DNA of 35,073 nucleotides from Duganella sp. Root1480D1 (GTDB lineage Bacteria; Pseudomonadota; Gammaproteobacteria; Burkholderiales; Burkholderiaceae_D), in the NCBI RefSeq assembly GCF_001427305.1, contig NZ_LMFZ01000007.1, positions 1-35,073 of the forward strand, given 5' to 3'. Both the position numbers and the translations under genes were made by a program. Positions 1 through 8,259 of this stretch are shown piece after piece (the first letter of the stretch is position 1; every line of letters begins with the position of its first letter). The notes beneath the pieces were generated by a model. That model was not told where the DNA came from and searched no databases. It worked only from the letters and a program-made list of their open reading frames with translations.

Positions 1-58
1 AGCTCCGGCAATCGGACATAAATTTCGCAAGCGAAATTTATGTCCGATTGCCGGAGCT
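1..58. repeat. Perfect 28-bp-arm palindrome (hairpin element)
   Basis: Bases 1-28 are the exact reverse complement of bases 31-58, with only AA between them. The arm runs from AGCTCCGGCAATCGGACATA to AAATTTCGC. It lies downstream of the minus-strand DUF427 gene and could work as a terminator for it, but the arms are much longer than usual and no U-run is visible. The following bases GACCCC add to the look of a dispersed palindromic or REP/MITE-like repeat. That class is inference; only the symmetry is seen. Confidence 0.75.
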
Positions 59-75
59 GACCCCGACTTTCAAAA

Positions 76-366
76 TTAATGTTGGACCTCCACGCCGTGC
101 CAGAAGGCGATGCGGTCCTTGATATTGTTGGCCGCTTCTTTTGGCGACGGGTAGTACCAGGCGGCGTTGGCGTTCACCTTGCCATCCACCACCACGTTGT
201 AATAGCTGGCCACGCCCTTCCATGGACACAGCGTGGTGTGCTGGCTTGGCTGGAGATAGTCCTGCTTGACCCGCGATGGCGGGAAATAGATATTGTGCTC
301 GACGATCTCGACTTCGCTGCTATCGGCTTCCGCAATCACGGCGCCATTCCAAATTGCCTTCGGCAT
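76..366 (-). CDS. DUF427 domain protein
   Basis: This 96-residue protein starts MPKAIWNG and matches the small DUF427 family in length and motifs: a central LCPWKGVASYY block followed by NANAAWYYPSP and a final AFWHGVEV. The biochemical role of the family is not established, so none is assigned. I chose the ATG at 366 because AGGAG sits about 5 bases upstream. An in-frame upstream start at 387 would overlap the stop of the cyclase gene and adds seven residues atypical of the family. It follows the GAF-GGDEF gene by 17 bases on the same strand and is probably co-transcribed with it. Nothing indicates a signal peptide or membrane segment. Confidence 0.85.
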   Translation of the reverse strand: MPKAIWNGAVIAEADSSEVEIVEHNIYFPPSRVKQDYLQPSQHTTLCPWKGVASYYNVVVDGKVNANAAWYYPSPKEAANNIKDRIAFWHGVEVQH

Positions 367-383
367 GCAAACTCCTGTCCTGT

Positions 384-1427
384 TCAACCTTCCACACGGT
401 TGCGGCCATTGGCCTTGGCGCGGTACAGGGCGGCATCGGCCTGCTTCAGCAGCATTTCGGCATCATCAATATCCATGTGATTGAAGGAGCCGACGCCAAG
501 GCTGGCCGTCACCGCTACCGTGCGGGCCCCGGCGCTGTGCACCTGGGCCTCGATCCGCGACCGCAACGTCTCTGCGAACTTGCGCGCCCCTTCGAGCGGC
601 GTGTTCGGCAACAGGATACACAATTCTTCGCCGCCGTAGCGTCCAGCCACGTCGATCACCCGCACGTTTTCGCGCACCAGGCGGCCGATGGCGGCCAGCA
701 CTTCGTCGCCCACTTGGTGGCCGAACTCGTCGTTGACGTTCTTGAAGTGGTCAACATCGAGCATCACTGCCGACAGCGGCGTGCGGAAGCGGCGCGTGCG
801 CGCGACCTCAAAACGAAGCCGGTTCATCAGCGAGCGGCGGTTGTGCAGCCCGGTCAGCTCGTCGGTAGTGGCCAGGGTTTCCAGCTCATCCATTGAGGAT
901 TTCAGCGCCTTTTCGTTGGCGCGCAGCTCGAACAGCGCCATCACCTGGCGTGCCAGCTTGCGCAGCATGTCCCGCTGTGAGCTGGACAGGCAACCGGGTT
1001 TGCTGTCCATCACGCACAGGGTACCGATCGCCAAGCCGTCGCTGGTGGTCAGCGGCACGCTGCTGTACATGCGCATGAACGGTGCCTGCGTCGTCAGCGG
1101 CATGGCCGCAGTGCGGGCGTCCTTGCTCAGGTCGCAGATCTCGGTGGCCGCGTCGCCCAGCACCGCCAGCGAGCAATAACACTGGCTGCGCGGCATGGAT
1201 CCCACCGCCAGTCCGGTAAAGGATTTGACGAAGGCGCGCTCGGCGTCGACCAGCGTAATGAAGGCATAGGGAACGTCGCAGACCTTGGCGGCCAACTCGG
1301 TCAGGAAGGTGAAATCTTCGCTAGCGGGCGCGTCAAGGGCCTCGTAGCGGTGCAGCGCGGCCAGGCGGTTGTGGTCGTCCGACTGCCCTGGGTACAGCGT
1401 CGTTATGATTTTTTCGGCGGCAGACAT
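384..1427 (-). CDS. GAF-GGDEF diguanylate cyclase
   Basis: A 347-residue cytoplasmic protein. Residues about 20-165 form a GAF-type sensor domain (RYEALDAP start, then AFITLVDAERAFVKS, and IGTLCVMD near its end). A short helical linker (residues 165-180) leads to a GGDEF domain at about 182-347. The active site reads GGEEL, and RVID five residues upstream fits the RxxD inhibitory I-site. It is therefore predicted to make c-di-GMP from two GTP and to be feedback-inhibited. No EAL domain is attached. The GAF ligand cannot be read from sequence. The start ATG at 1427 has GGGAGAGA just upstream, and the gene has its own candidate promoter/operator in the 56 bases separating it from the FrnE-like gene. 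Confidence 0.93.
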   Translation of the reverse strand: MSAAEKIITTLYPGQSDDHNRLAALHRYEALDAPASEDFTFLTELAAKVCDVPYAFITLVDAERAFVKSFTGLAVGSMPRSQCYCSLAVLGDAATEICDLSKDARTAAMPLTTQAPFMRMYSSVPLTTSDGLAIGTLCVMDSKPGCLSSSQRDMLRKLARQVMALFELRANEKALKSSMDELETLATTDELTGLHNRRSLMNRLRFEVARTRRFRTPLSAVMLDVDHFKNVNDEFGHQVGDEVLAAIGRLVRENVRVIDVAGRYGGEELCILLPNTPLEGARKFAETLRSRIEAQVHSAGARTVAVTASLGVGSFNHMDIDDAEMLLKQADAALYRAKANGRNRVEG

Positions 1428-1436
1428 GCTCTCTCC

Positions 1437-1462
1437 CTTGTTACTATACCAAGTGTAACAAG
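1437..1462 (-). promoter_or_regulatory. Inverted repeat overlapping a candidate -10 box of the GAF-GGDEF gene
   Basis: CTTGTTAC (1437-1444) and GTAACAAG (1455-1462) are perfect 8-base inverted arms separated by 10 bases. On the minus strand the -10-like hexamer TATAGT (1448 to 1443) sits across the spacer and one arm, about 16 bases upstream of the start codon. A weak -35-like TTGCTA lies 19 bases further up. This arrangement is typical of a repressor operator. The regulator is not identifiable. It is less like a terminator because no U-run follows. Confidence 0.45.
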
Positions 1463-1483
1463 GTTGTTAGCAAGATAATAGTC

Positions 1484-2134
1484 TTATTTGTCCGCCATGA
1501 TTTGCCGCAGCGCGCGCTCAAAGGCTTCTGGTGGTTGCCCGCCAGAAATCAGGTGTTTTTCGTTGATGATGACGGCCGGCACTGACTGAATGCCGTTGCG
1601 GTGGTAGAAGTGCTCCATATCGCGCACTTCCTGCGCGTAGCGCCCAGAAGACAGCACTTGCACGGCTTCCGCCTCGTCCAGGCCTACCTTGCCGGCGACT
1701 TGCACCAGCAGGGTGCGTGAGCTCGGGTCCTGTCCGCGTGTGAAATAGGCGTCGAAAAGGGCCTTTTTCAGCTCCTTCTGCTTGCCTTGTTCGCCAGCCC
1801 AGTGCAATAGGCGGTGGGCATCGAAAGTGTTGTAAATCCGGCTGCGCATGCCTACGCCGAAGTCGAAACCGACGTCGGCGCCGCGCTGGCGGATCATTTC
1901 CCTGGTTTGCTCTTGCTGGGCGGGGCTGGCGCCGTATTTCTGGCGCAGGTGCTCGGTGATGTCCTGCCCTTCCGGAACCATGTGCGGGTTCAGTTCGAAG
2001 GGCTGGAAATGGATTTGCGCCTGGACGCTGTCGCCAAGCCGGGACAGCGCCACTTCCAGGCTATTCAGCCCGATCGCACACCAGGGACAGGAAACGTCGG
2101 AGACGAAGTCGATGCGGATCGGGGTAGTAGTCAT
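1484..2134 (-). CDS. DsbA-family (FrnE-like) thiol oxidoreductase
   Basis: A 216-residue protein with a thioredoxin fold of the DsbA/FrnE group (also called 2-hydroxychromene-2-carboxylate isomerase-like). The redox motif CPWC is at residues 16-19, right after the first beta strand (IDFVSDVS). The helical insert runs through about 60-150, and the cis-proline loop reads SVPAV near residue 188. No signal peptide is present, so unlike classical DsbA it should act in the cytoplasm. It is predicted to handle thiol/disulfide exchange, with unknown substrate. The gene begins 6 bases after the plsY stop, so the two are likely translated from one message. Length is normal for the family. Confidence 0.88.
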   Translation of the reverse strand: MTTTPIRIDFVSDVSCPWCAIGLNSLEVALSRLGDSVQAQIHFQPFELNPHMVPEGQDITEHLRQKYGASPAQQEQTREMIRQRGADVGFDFGVGMRSRIYNTFDAHRLLHWAGEQGKQKELKKALFDAYFTRGQDPSSRTLLVQVAGKVGLDEAEAVQVLSSGRYAQEVRDMEHFYHRNGIQSVPAVIINEKHLISGGQPPEAFERALRQIMADK

Positions 2135-2140
2135 GGTTTT

Positions 2141-2764
2141 CTAGGCCTTTTTCTTGGCTTTGCTGCCGATGCGGCTTTCTTTGCCAGCAATAAGGTTAGC
2201 AATGTTTTTGGAATGGCGCCAAATCAGCAGGCCGCTCATCACCAACACCGCAGCCAGTTGCGGCTCGGCGCCGAACAGCAGGCCATAGTAAAACGGGGCA
2301 AACACGGAAGCGATCAGGGCAGCCAGCGAGGAATAGCGGAAGGCATACACCACCACCGCCCAGGTCGCCAGCGTCGCCAGGCCCAGCCATACGTTCAGCG
2401 CGAGCAGCACCCCCAGCGCAGTTGCCACGCCCTTGCCGCCTTCGAATTTGAAGAATACCGGCCACAGGTGGCCAACGAATACAGCCACCGCCACCAGGGA
2501 GATGATCTGGTCCGCCTGGTCACCCAGGCCCAGTTGCTGCTGGAAGTGGTCCACCAAGAAGACCGCCAGCCAGCCCTTGAAAGCGTCGCCGATCAGGGTC
2601 CAGATCGCGGCGCCCTTATTGCCGCTGCGCAGTACGTTGGTCGCGCCGGGATTGCCGGAGCCATAGGTGCGCGGGTCGTCCAGGCCGTAGACCTTGCTCA
2701 CCACGACGGCGAAGGAAATCGAGCCGATCAAGTAAGCGCCAATAATCAAAAGCAAAGTAATCAT
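2141..2764 (-). CDS. plsY: Glycerol-3-phosphate acyltransferase PlsY
   Basis: A 207-residue polytopic inner-membrane protein that transfers the acyl group from acyl-phosphate to glycerol-3-phosphate, the first step of phospholipid synthesis. The first loop holds the conserved [13 protein letters not shown] motif, the second [12 protein letters not shown], and the third a conserved RHSKNIANL. Five hydrophobic segments are visible. The C-terminus is basic (SKAKKKA). I placed the start at the ATG at 2764, where [19 protein letters not shown] gives the usual N-terminal first membrane helix and GGGGA lies about 4 bases upstream. The longer in-frame reading from 2842 adds 26 residues with no membrane character. 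Confidence 0.93.
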   Translation of the reverse strand: MITLLLIIGAYLIGSISFAVVVSKVYGLDDPRTYGSGNPGATNVLRSGNKGAAIWTLIGDAFKGWLAVFLVDHFQQQLGLGDQADQIISLVAVAVFVGHLWPVFFKFEGGKGVATALGVLLALNVWLGLATLATWAVVVYAFRYSSLAALIASVFAPFYYGLLFGAEPQLAAVLVMSGLLIWRHSKNIANLIAGKESRIGSKAKKKA

Positions 2765-2852
2765 AAATCCCCAGGATTCGTTGTTTTTATATGCGGCAGC
2801 GACTATACACCATACCGTCCAGCGCGGGCGGCACGGCGGCAAGCCAATCTTA

Positions 2853-3344
2853 TCAATCCGCCAATGCGCATTGCACCGGCTTGGCTGCCAGTACTGCGGT
2901 CAACACCGTTGGTTTGATACCAATCAGGAAGCCACGACGCCCGCCATTGATATAAATCGTTTCCAGGCCGAGGATGCTTTCTTCGACATACACCGGCATC
3001 GCCTTCTTGGTGCCGAACGGCGACGTGCCGCCCACCATATAGCCGGAATGGCGCTGGGCCACCTCGGGCTTGCAAGGTTCAACGGATTTGCAACCGATAT
3101 TGCGCGCCAGGTTCTTGGTCGAGACCTTGCAGTCGCCATGCATCAGCACGATCAGCGGCTTGGCCGCCTCGTCCTGCATGACCAGGGTCTTCACCACATG
3201 GTGCTCGTCGACGCCCAGTTCGCGCGAAGAGACGGAGGTGCCGCCATGCTCTTCATACTCATAAGGATGTTCGGAAAAAGCGACTTTGTGCTTGCGCAGT
3301 AAAGCTGTCGCCGGTGTTTCGGAAATGTGCTCTTTTTTTGCCAT
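2853..3344 (-). CDS. ybaK: Cys-tRNA(Pro)/Cys-tRNA(Cys) deacylase YbaK
   Basis: A 163-residue member of the YbaK/EbsC editing family, which hydrolyses mischarged Cys-tRNA(Pro). Supporting motifs are [10 protein letters not shown] at the start, the [10 protein letters not shown] strand, [11 protein letters not shown], and the [19 protein letters not shown] block that carries the catalytic-lysine region. The ATG at 3344 ([16 protein letters not shown]) matches family N-termini. An in-frame TTG at 3365 would add seven residues and has no better ribosome site. Neither start has a convincing Shine-Dalgarno sequence. It is divergent from the endonuclease/phosphatase-family gene with only 38 bases between starts, and lies 88 bases upstream of plsY on the same strand. 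Confidence 0.92.
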   Translation of the reverse strand: MAKKEHISETPATALLRKHKVAFSEHPYEYEEHGGTSVSSRELGVDEHHVVKTLVMQDEAAKPLIVLMHGDCKVSTKNLARNIGCKSVEPCKPEVAQRHSGYMVGGTSPFGTKKAMPVYVEESILGLETIYINGGRRGFLIGIKPTVLTAVLAAKPVQCALAD

Positions 3345-3382
3345 GCCGTGATACGCTAATGCCAAGAGAGGAGTTTCTCATT

Positions 3383-4342
3383 ATGCAGCAAGAAATTCGC
3401 TTTGCCACCTTCAATGTCTGCAACCTTGCTCCACCAGGGGCGAAACTGTACGACAACCTGCAGCCTTTGACGGAGCAGGAATACGAGGCCAAGGCGGAAT
3501 GGACCGCGCAGCAACTGGACCAGCTCGATGCCGACGTGATCGGATTCCAGGAAATCTTCTCGCAGGCAGCCTTGCGCGACGTGCTCTCGCGCACCCGCAA
3601 ATACCGCGATGCGGTGCATGCAGGCTTCGATCCCGATCCGCAGGCGTCCCGCTTGACGCCCAATGTGGCGCTGGTATCGCGCCTGCCATTGGCGGTGGCG
3701 CCGGAAGTCTATGCCAATTTTCCCGAAGGTGTACCGGCCGATTCAGGCCTGGCGGAGTCGGACCGTTTCGCGCGGGCGCCTCTGCACGCACAAATCGTGC
3801 TTCCTAACGAAGTGGTGGTGGACGTCATCGTGGTGCACCTGAAATCGCGCCGCCCCGATTACCGCAGCGGCGACACCTCGGAAGACCCGCTGCACCTGGC
3901 CATGGCCAGCTTGCGCTCGCTGGTCTGGCGCGGCACGGAAGCCGTGGCTTTGCGGGTATTGTTAAGCAAGATGATGCGCGAATCGCGCCGCCCCTGCATC
4001 GTGCTGGGGGATTTCAACGATACAGCTGATGCGGTGACCACCACCATTGTGCTGGGCAACGGCGGCGGCCTGATGCCTGGCGACGAGCGGCGCGGCCGCA
4101 TGTACGACGCCAACCAGATCCAGCTGCGGCAAGACCACTTGCGCCACGTGGCCTACACCAGCATTCACGAAGGCCACTACTCCACCATCGACCACGTGCT
4201 GGTGTCGGAAGAATTCAATCCCGTCTCGCCGCGCGCCATCGGCGAAGTGCTGGACGTCAGCTATTTCAACGACCACCTGCGGCAGGAACGCCCCGAAGTT
4301 TCCGATCACGGCCAGGTGCTGGTGCGCCTGCGGCTGCGCTAG
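3383..4342 (+). CDS. Endonuclease/exonuclease/phosphatase family protein
   Basis: A 319-residue protein of the EEP (DNase I/exonuclease III-like) metal-dependent phosphodiesterase superfamily. The catalytic blocks appear in order: RFATFNVCNL at the start (metal/Asn), IGFQEIF (Glu), VIVVHLKSRR (His), VLGDFNDT (Asp/Asn), IDHVLVS (Asp-His) and SDHGQV (final Asp-His). The substrate could be nucleic acid, a phosphoinositide-like lipid or a sugar phosphate, and sequence alone does not decide. No signal peptide is present from the chosen start. The ATG at 3383 is preceded by AGAGGAG about 10 bases upstream; an in-frame ATG at 3359 would lie before that site. Its 3' end converges on the GGDEF-EAL gene with a 28-base gap. 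Confidence 0.88.
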   Translation: MQQEIRFATFNVCNLAPPGAKLYDNLQPLTEQEYEAKAEWTAQQLDQLDADVIGFQEIFSQAALRDVLSRTRKYRDAVHAGFDPDPQASRLTPNVALVSRLPLAVAPEVYANFPEGVPADSGLAESDRFARAPLHAQIVLPNEVVVDVIVVHLKSRRPDYRSGDTSEDPLHLAMASLRSLVWRGTEAVALRVLLSKMMRESRRPCIVLGDFNDTADAVTTTIVLGNGGGLMPGDERRGRMYDANQIQLRQDHLRHVAYTSIHEGHYSTIDHVLVSEEFNPVSPRAIGEVLDVSYFNDHLRQERPEVSDHGQVLVRLRLR

Positions 4343-4370
4343 GTTTCTCATGCTTACGCCAGCGAGGTGG

Positions 4371-6842
4371 TCATGGTTGGTGACCACCTCCAGCCTCCTC
4401 GCCCAGCCCCGCTCCAGCAACGACACCGGCCAGGTGGCCTTGAAATTGGTCGCAGCCAAGCTCGCGCAGGAGCTGGAGCTGGGCTTCGGTTTCGACGCCT
4501 TCGGCGATGACCGTCATGTCCAGGCTGCGCGCCATGGCGATGATGGTGCGAATGGCGGTAGCGTCGGTGCCGCGCTCAAAGAAGGATTGGGCAATCTTGA
4601 GCTTGTCGATCGGGCTGTCCTTCAGCTGCCCCAGCCGCGAGTAGCCGGTGCCGAAGTCGTCGATCGACAGCCGCACGCCAAGGCCGCGCAATTTCCCCAA
4701 TACGGTTTCGGTCTGCGCGCCTCCTTGCATCAGCATGGCCTCGGTGAGCTGCAGTTCCAGCAGGCGCGGCGGCAACCCTGCCATGCGCATGGCCTTGCCC
4801 ACGCAGTCGAGCAGGTCTTTATGCACAAACTGCACCGGCGCCAGGTTGACCGACACCACCAGCTCGCGCCCCTCGTCCTGCCAGCCGCGCGCATGGCGGC
4901 AGGCTTCCTCCAGCACCCAGTTGCCGACAGCGACCATCAGGCCGGCCTCGGTGGCGACATCGATAAAGCGCTCCGGCAACAGCACGCCGAATTCGGGATG
5001 GCGCCAGCGCACCAGCGCCTCCATCCCCACCACCGCGCCACTGGCAATATCCACTTCCGGCTCAAACACCAGTTCAAACTGCTGCTCGGCCAGCGCGCGC
5101 CGCAAGCCATGCTCCAGCCCCGAGCGCTCGACGACACGCGCATTCATTTCTCCGCTGAAGAACTGGTAGCCGTTGCGGCCTTCCTGCTTGGCATGGTACA
5201 TGGCGATATCGGCATTCTTCAGCAGCGTGTCGATCTCGTCCCCGTCGGCCGGAAACATGGCAATGCCGATCGAACCGGAAACATGCGCGATGTGCTCGCC
5301 CAGCACGAACTCCTGTTCCAGCGCATGCAGCACCGAGTCCGCAGCATGCGCCGCCCCCTCCGGCCCCGCCACATCCGACAGCACGATGATGAATTCATCG
5401 CCACCCTGCCGGCTCACCGTGTCGGCCTCGCGCACGCAATGCACCAGCCGGCTGGCCACTTCCTTCAACAGCCGGTCGCCGACAGAGTGGCCCAGCGTAT
5501 CGTTGACCATCTTGAAGCGGTCAAGGTCCACGAACAACACCGCCAGCAATGCGTGGTTGCGGCGCGCTGCCGCCAGTGCCAGCCGCAGCCGGTCGAGCAG
5601 CAGTACCCGGTTCGGCAAGTCGGTCAGGAAATCGTGTTCGGCCAGGTGGCGCGTGTGTTCTTCAGTCTTCTTGCGCTCGGTGATATCGGTGACCGTGCCC
5701 ATATAGTTGCTGACACGGCCCGCGCTGTCGCGGATGGCGCTGATGCTGGTCCAGCAGGGAAACAGCGCCCCGTCCTGCTTGCGCCCCCAGGATTCGCCTT
5801 CCCAATGGTCGCTGGCATCCACCTGCGCCCATACTTCACGATAAAACGATTCGTCATGCACGCCGGAGCGGTACAGGCTGACCGGCTTGCCCAGCATATC
5901 CTGCGGTGAGAAGCCGGTGATGTCCGTGAAGGCGCGGTTGAGGGCAATCACCCGTCGGCCGCGGTCGGTCAGCACAATGGCGTCGCGGCTGTTCTCGAAC
6001 ACCTGGGCCGCCAGGTACAGCGCGCGCTCAGCGCGCTTACGTTCGGAAATATCACGCACCACCACGTAATACAGGTTACTGCCGTCGAGGGAAATCGCGG
6101 TCAGCAGCACTTCCGCCCAGAACAGCGCGCCTTCGCAGTCCACATAATGCCATTCGCCGCGCGCGTTGCCGCCCTGCCGAGCCTCCTCGGCCATGCTTGC
6201 CTCGGCTTCCGCTGACAATTGGCCCGACGGCTGCGTCATCGGAGAAAAATCGTGCAGGCTGCGCCCAACCAGGCGCTCGGGCCCTTCGCACTTGAACAGG
6301 CACACAGCCGCCGGGTTGGCCTCTTCCACCACGCCGTCGCGCAGCAGGAAGATCGCGTCGCTGGAACGCTGGAACATATGGTGGAAGTTGACGCCGGCCG
6401 CCTTTAGTGCGTCAAAATCCATGCGGCGCTGCGTGATATCGACTTGCATGCAAAAAATCTGGGCCAACTCACCGTCGTGCCAGACGGGAATGCAAGTCGA
6501 ATACAGCCAGAGCTCACGGCCGTCGCCGGTCTTGACATGCCAGTCGCCAGCTGGCGGCGAGTGGCCGTTGCGCCAGACTTCTTCCACCATTGCATCATGC
6601 TCCGCCTGTCGCACACCATGCGAACACAAGGTAGACATGGCTTGACCGATCGCTGCCTCAACTTTAACGCCGAGCATATCGGCGTAAGCCTGGTTGCAGA
6701 ACCGGATCACGCCATCGCGGTCGAAGCTGCAGACCGACACCAGCGGCGTCAGCTCAAGCGCCGCGACCATCCGCGCGATCAGATCGAGCGCGGCATGGGC
6801 AGGCGTCAGCGCATGGTGCAAGGAAGGCATGGTGGTACTCAT
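4371..6842 (-). CDS. PAS-PAS-PAS-GGDEF-EAL c-di-GMP signalling protein, C-terminus probably frameshifted
   Basis: About 823 residues, cytoplasmic, no membrane segment. Three PAS/PAC units cover roughly residues 30-145, 150-275 and 275-400; each ends in a PAC-like D-I-(S/T) motif such as VVVRDISERKRAE and TVTDITERKKTE. The GGDEF domain (about 410-575) has an intact GGDEF and an RxxD I-site (READ). The EAL domain (about 580 to the end) keeps EALVRW, SVNLAPVQF, the Glu of LQLTEAML, DDFGTGYS, the Lys of KLKIAQSF, AEGVETE and the Gln of FQGHL. It could therefore both make and break c-di-GMP. After QGHLAG the frame turns into Gly/Ala/Glu-rich residues unlike any EAL tail (see findings). The start at 6842 has GGGA just upstream; in-frame starts at 6890/6887 are possible. 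Confidence 0.9.
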   Translation of the reverse strand: MSTTMPSLHHALTPAHAALDLIARMVAALELTPLVSVCSFDRDGVIRFCNQAYADMLGVKVEAAIGQAMSTLCSHGVRQAEHDAMVEEVWRNGHSPPAGDWHVKTGDGRELWLYSTCIPVWHDGELAQIFCMQVDITQRRMDFDALKAAGVNFHHMFQRSSDAIFLLRDGVVEEANPAAVCLFKCEGPERLVGRSLHDFSPMTQPSGQLSAEAEASMAEEARQGGNARGEWHYVDCEGALFWAEVLLTAISLDGSNLYYVVVRDISERKRAERALYLAAQVFENSRDAIVLTDRGRRVIALNRAFTDITGFSPQDMLGKPVSLYRSGVHDESFYREVWAQVDASDHWEGESWGRKQDGALFPCWTSISAIRDSAGRVSNYMGTVTDITERKKTEEHTRHLAEHDFLTDLPNRVLLLDRLRLALAAARRNHALLAVLFVDLDRFKMVNDTLGHSVGDRLLKEVASRLVHCVREADTVSRQGGDEFIIVLSDVAGPEGAAHAADSVLHALEQEFVLGEHIAHVSGSIGIAMFPADGDEIDTLLKNADIAMYHAKQEGRNGYQFFSGEMNARVVERSGLEHGLRRALAEQQFELVFEPEVDIASGAVVGMEALVRWRHPEFGVLLPERFIDVATEAGLMVAVGNWVLEEACRHARGWQDEGRELVVSVNLAPVQFVHKDLLDCVGKAMRMAGLPPRLLELQLTEAMLMQGGAQTETVLGKLRGLGVRLSIDDFGTGYSRLGQLKDSPIDKLKIAQSFFERGTDATAIRTIIAMARSLDMTVIAEGVETEAQLQLLRELGCDQFQGHLAGVVAGAGLGEEAGGGHQP

Positions 6843-7045
6843 AGTCCCATTTTTGCCAACTGGGGCGGCGCGCCGATTGCGCTGCATCAAAGGTGTGCAG
6901 GAAGACGCGGCTCCATCCTCACTTTTTGCATTTCAGGTCGCCGTTTGTGCGCTTTATCGCATTCCCGTGGCTGCTGGACTTGTTAAAACCTACAGTGACA
7001 CCATCGCAACCCGCGCCAGCGGACAACATTGACGAAGAGACAAAA

Positions 7046-8248
7046 ATGAGCCCACAACCCGTGCACCTGAAATCCCCGAAACGCTGGCGCCTTCCCCTGA
7101 TCGGCCTGCTTGTAGCGGGTCTGGCGGGCGGTGGCTGGACGGTCATGAAATCGCAGGCCAAGCCGGCGGAAGCGCCCAAGGCTGGAGTGGCCAAGCCTGC
7201 GCCAGTGCTGGAGCTGGCCAGTGCCGATGTCGCCGCCATCGATGCGCGCCCACTGTCGGTCGGCCTCCCACTGTCGGGTTCGCTGATTCCGGTCAACCAG
7301 GCCACGATCAAATCCAAGGTCTCGGGCCAGGTGCAGGAAGCGGCCTTGCGCGAAGGTGTGTCGGTGCAGGATGGCCAAGTGCTGGCCCGCCTCGACCAGG
7401 CCGACCTGAAAGCACGGCTGGCCCAGCAGCAGGCCATGCTGGAAGAAGCCCAGGCCAGGCTGAGCATGGCCCAGAAAAACGAATACAACGCGAAAGCGCT
7501 GCTGTCGCAGAAATTCATCTCGCAGACCAGCTTCGACACCACGGCCAACGCCGTCGAGCTGGCGCACGCCAACGTCAAATCTGCTTCCGCCATGGTTGAG
7601 CTGGCCCGCATTGCGCTGAACGACAGCGTAATCCGCGCGCCGATCAGCGGGATCATCTCCAAACGTCATGTTCAGGCGGGCGATAAAGTCGCGCCTGACA
7701 TGCCTGTCTATACCATCGTCGGCCTGCAAGAGCTGACGCTGGAGGCGCAAGTGCCCACCACCGATATCCCGCGCGTGAAAATCGGCCAGGAAGTCAGCTT
7801 CCGCGTCGACGGCTTCGCCAGGCGCGATTTCAGCGGCAAGGTGGCGCGCATCAACCCGACGACGGAAGCCGGCTCGCGCGCGATGCTGGTCTATATCTCG
7901 GTGCCGAATGCCGATGGCGTGCTGCGCGGCGGCATGTTCGCCAAAGGCAATATCACCACCGAGCGCACCAAGGAAGCGCCAATGGTGCCGCTGGCCGCCC
8001 TGCGCGAAGAAGCAGGCAAGCAGGTGGTCTACCTGGTCTCCAACGGCATCATCGTGTCGCAGCCGGTCAGCCTGGGGCTGCGCAGCGAAGACGTGGGCCT
8101 GGCCGAAGTCACTGCTGGCCTGGACAAGGGCGCCAACGTCATCATCTCCAAGCTGGACGGCGTGAAGCCAGGCGCCAAGGTGAAGCTGGCCGCGCCATCA
8201 AGCGTCCCGGCCGCCAAGCCTGCCCTGCTGGCTGCAGCTAAAGGTTAA
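7046..8248 (+). CDS. RND efflux periplasmic adaptor (membrane fusion protein)
   Basis: A 400-residue HlyD/AcrA-type adaptor that links an RND pump to an outer-membrane channel. Residues about 14-36 form one N-terminal hydrophobic segment (LPLIGLLVAGLAGGGWTVM) without a lipobox, so it is probably anchored rather than a lipoprotein. The lipoyl halves lie around IKSKVSGQVQEAALREGVSV and VIRAPISGIISKRHV, flanking an alpha-helical hairpin (about residues 115-195). Beta-barrel and membrane-proximal domains follow, and the tail is Ala/Pro/Lys-rich. The start ATG at 7046 is preceded by GAAGAGA. A longer in-frame reading from 6893 would put 51 non-family residues before the signal anchor. The RND pump gene follows after 11 bases. 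The 203 bases to the divergent GGDEF-EAL gene must hold both promoters, but I see no convincing boxes or operator there. Confidence 0.93.
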   Translation: MSPQPVHLKSPKRWRLPLIGLLVAGLAGGGWTVMKSQAKPAEAPKAGVAKPAPVLELASADVAAIDARPLSVGLPLSGSLIPVNQATIKSKVSGQVQEAALREGVSVQDGQVLARLDQADLKARLAQQQAMLEEAQARLSMAQKNEYNAKALLSQKFISQTSFDTTANAVELAHANVKSASAMVELARIALNDSVIRAPISGIISKRHVQAGDKVAPDMPVYTIVGLQELTLEAQVPTTDIPRVKIGQEVSFRVDGFARRDFSGKVARINPTTEAGSRAMLVYISVPNADGVLRGGMFAKGNITTERTKEAPMVPLAALREEAGKQVVYLVSNGIIVSQPVSLGLRSEDVGLAEVTAGLDKGANVIISKLDGVKPGAKVKLAAPSSVPAAKPALLAAAKG

Positions 8249-8259
8249 GGGGCGCCGCC

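Noticed and set aside
4350..5909. Open frame on the plus strand opposite the GGDEF-EAL gene.
   Set aside because: Same antisense GC effect. The minus-strand protein has continuous domain matches over the region.
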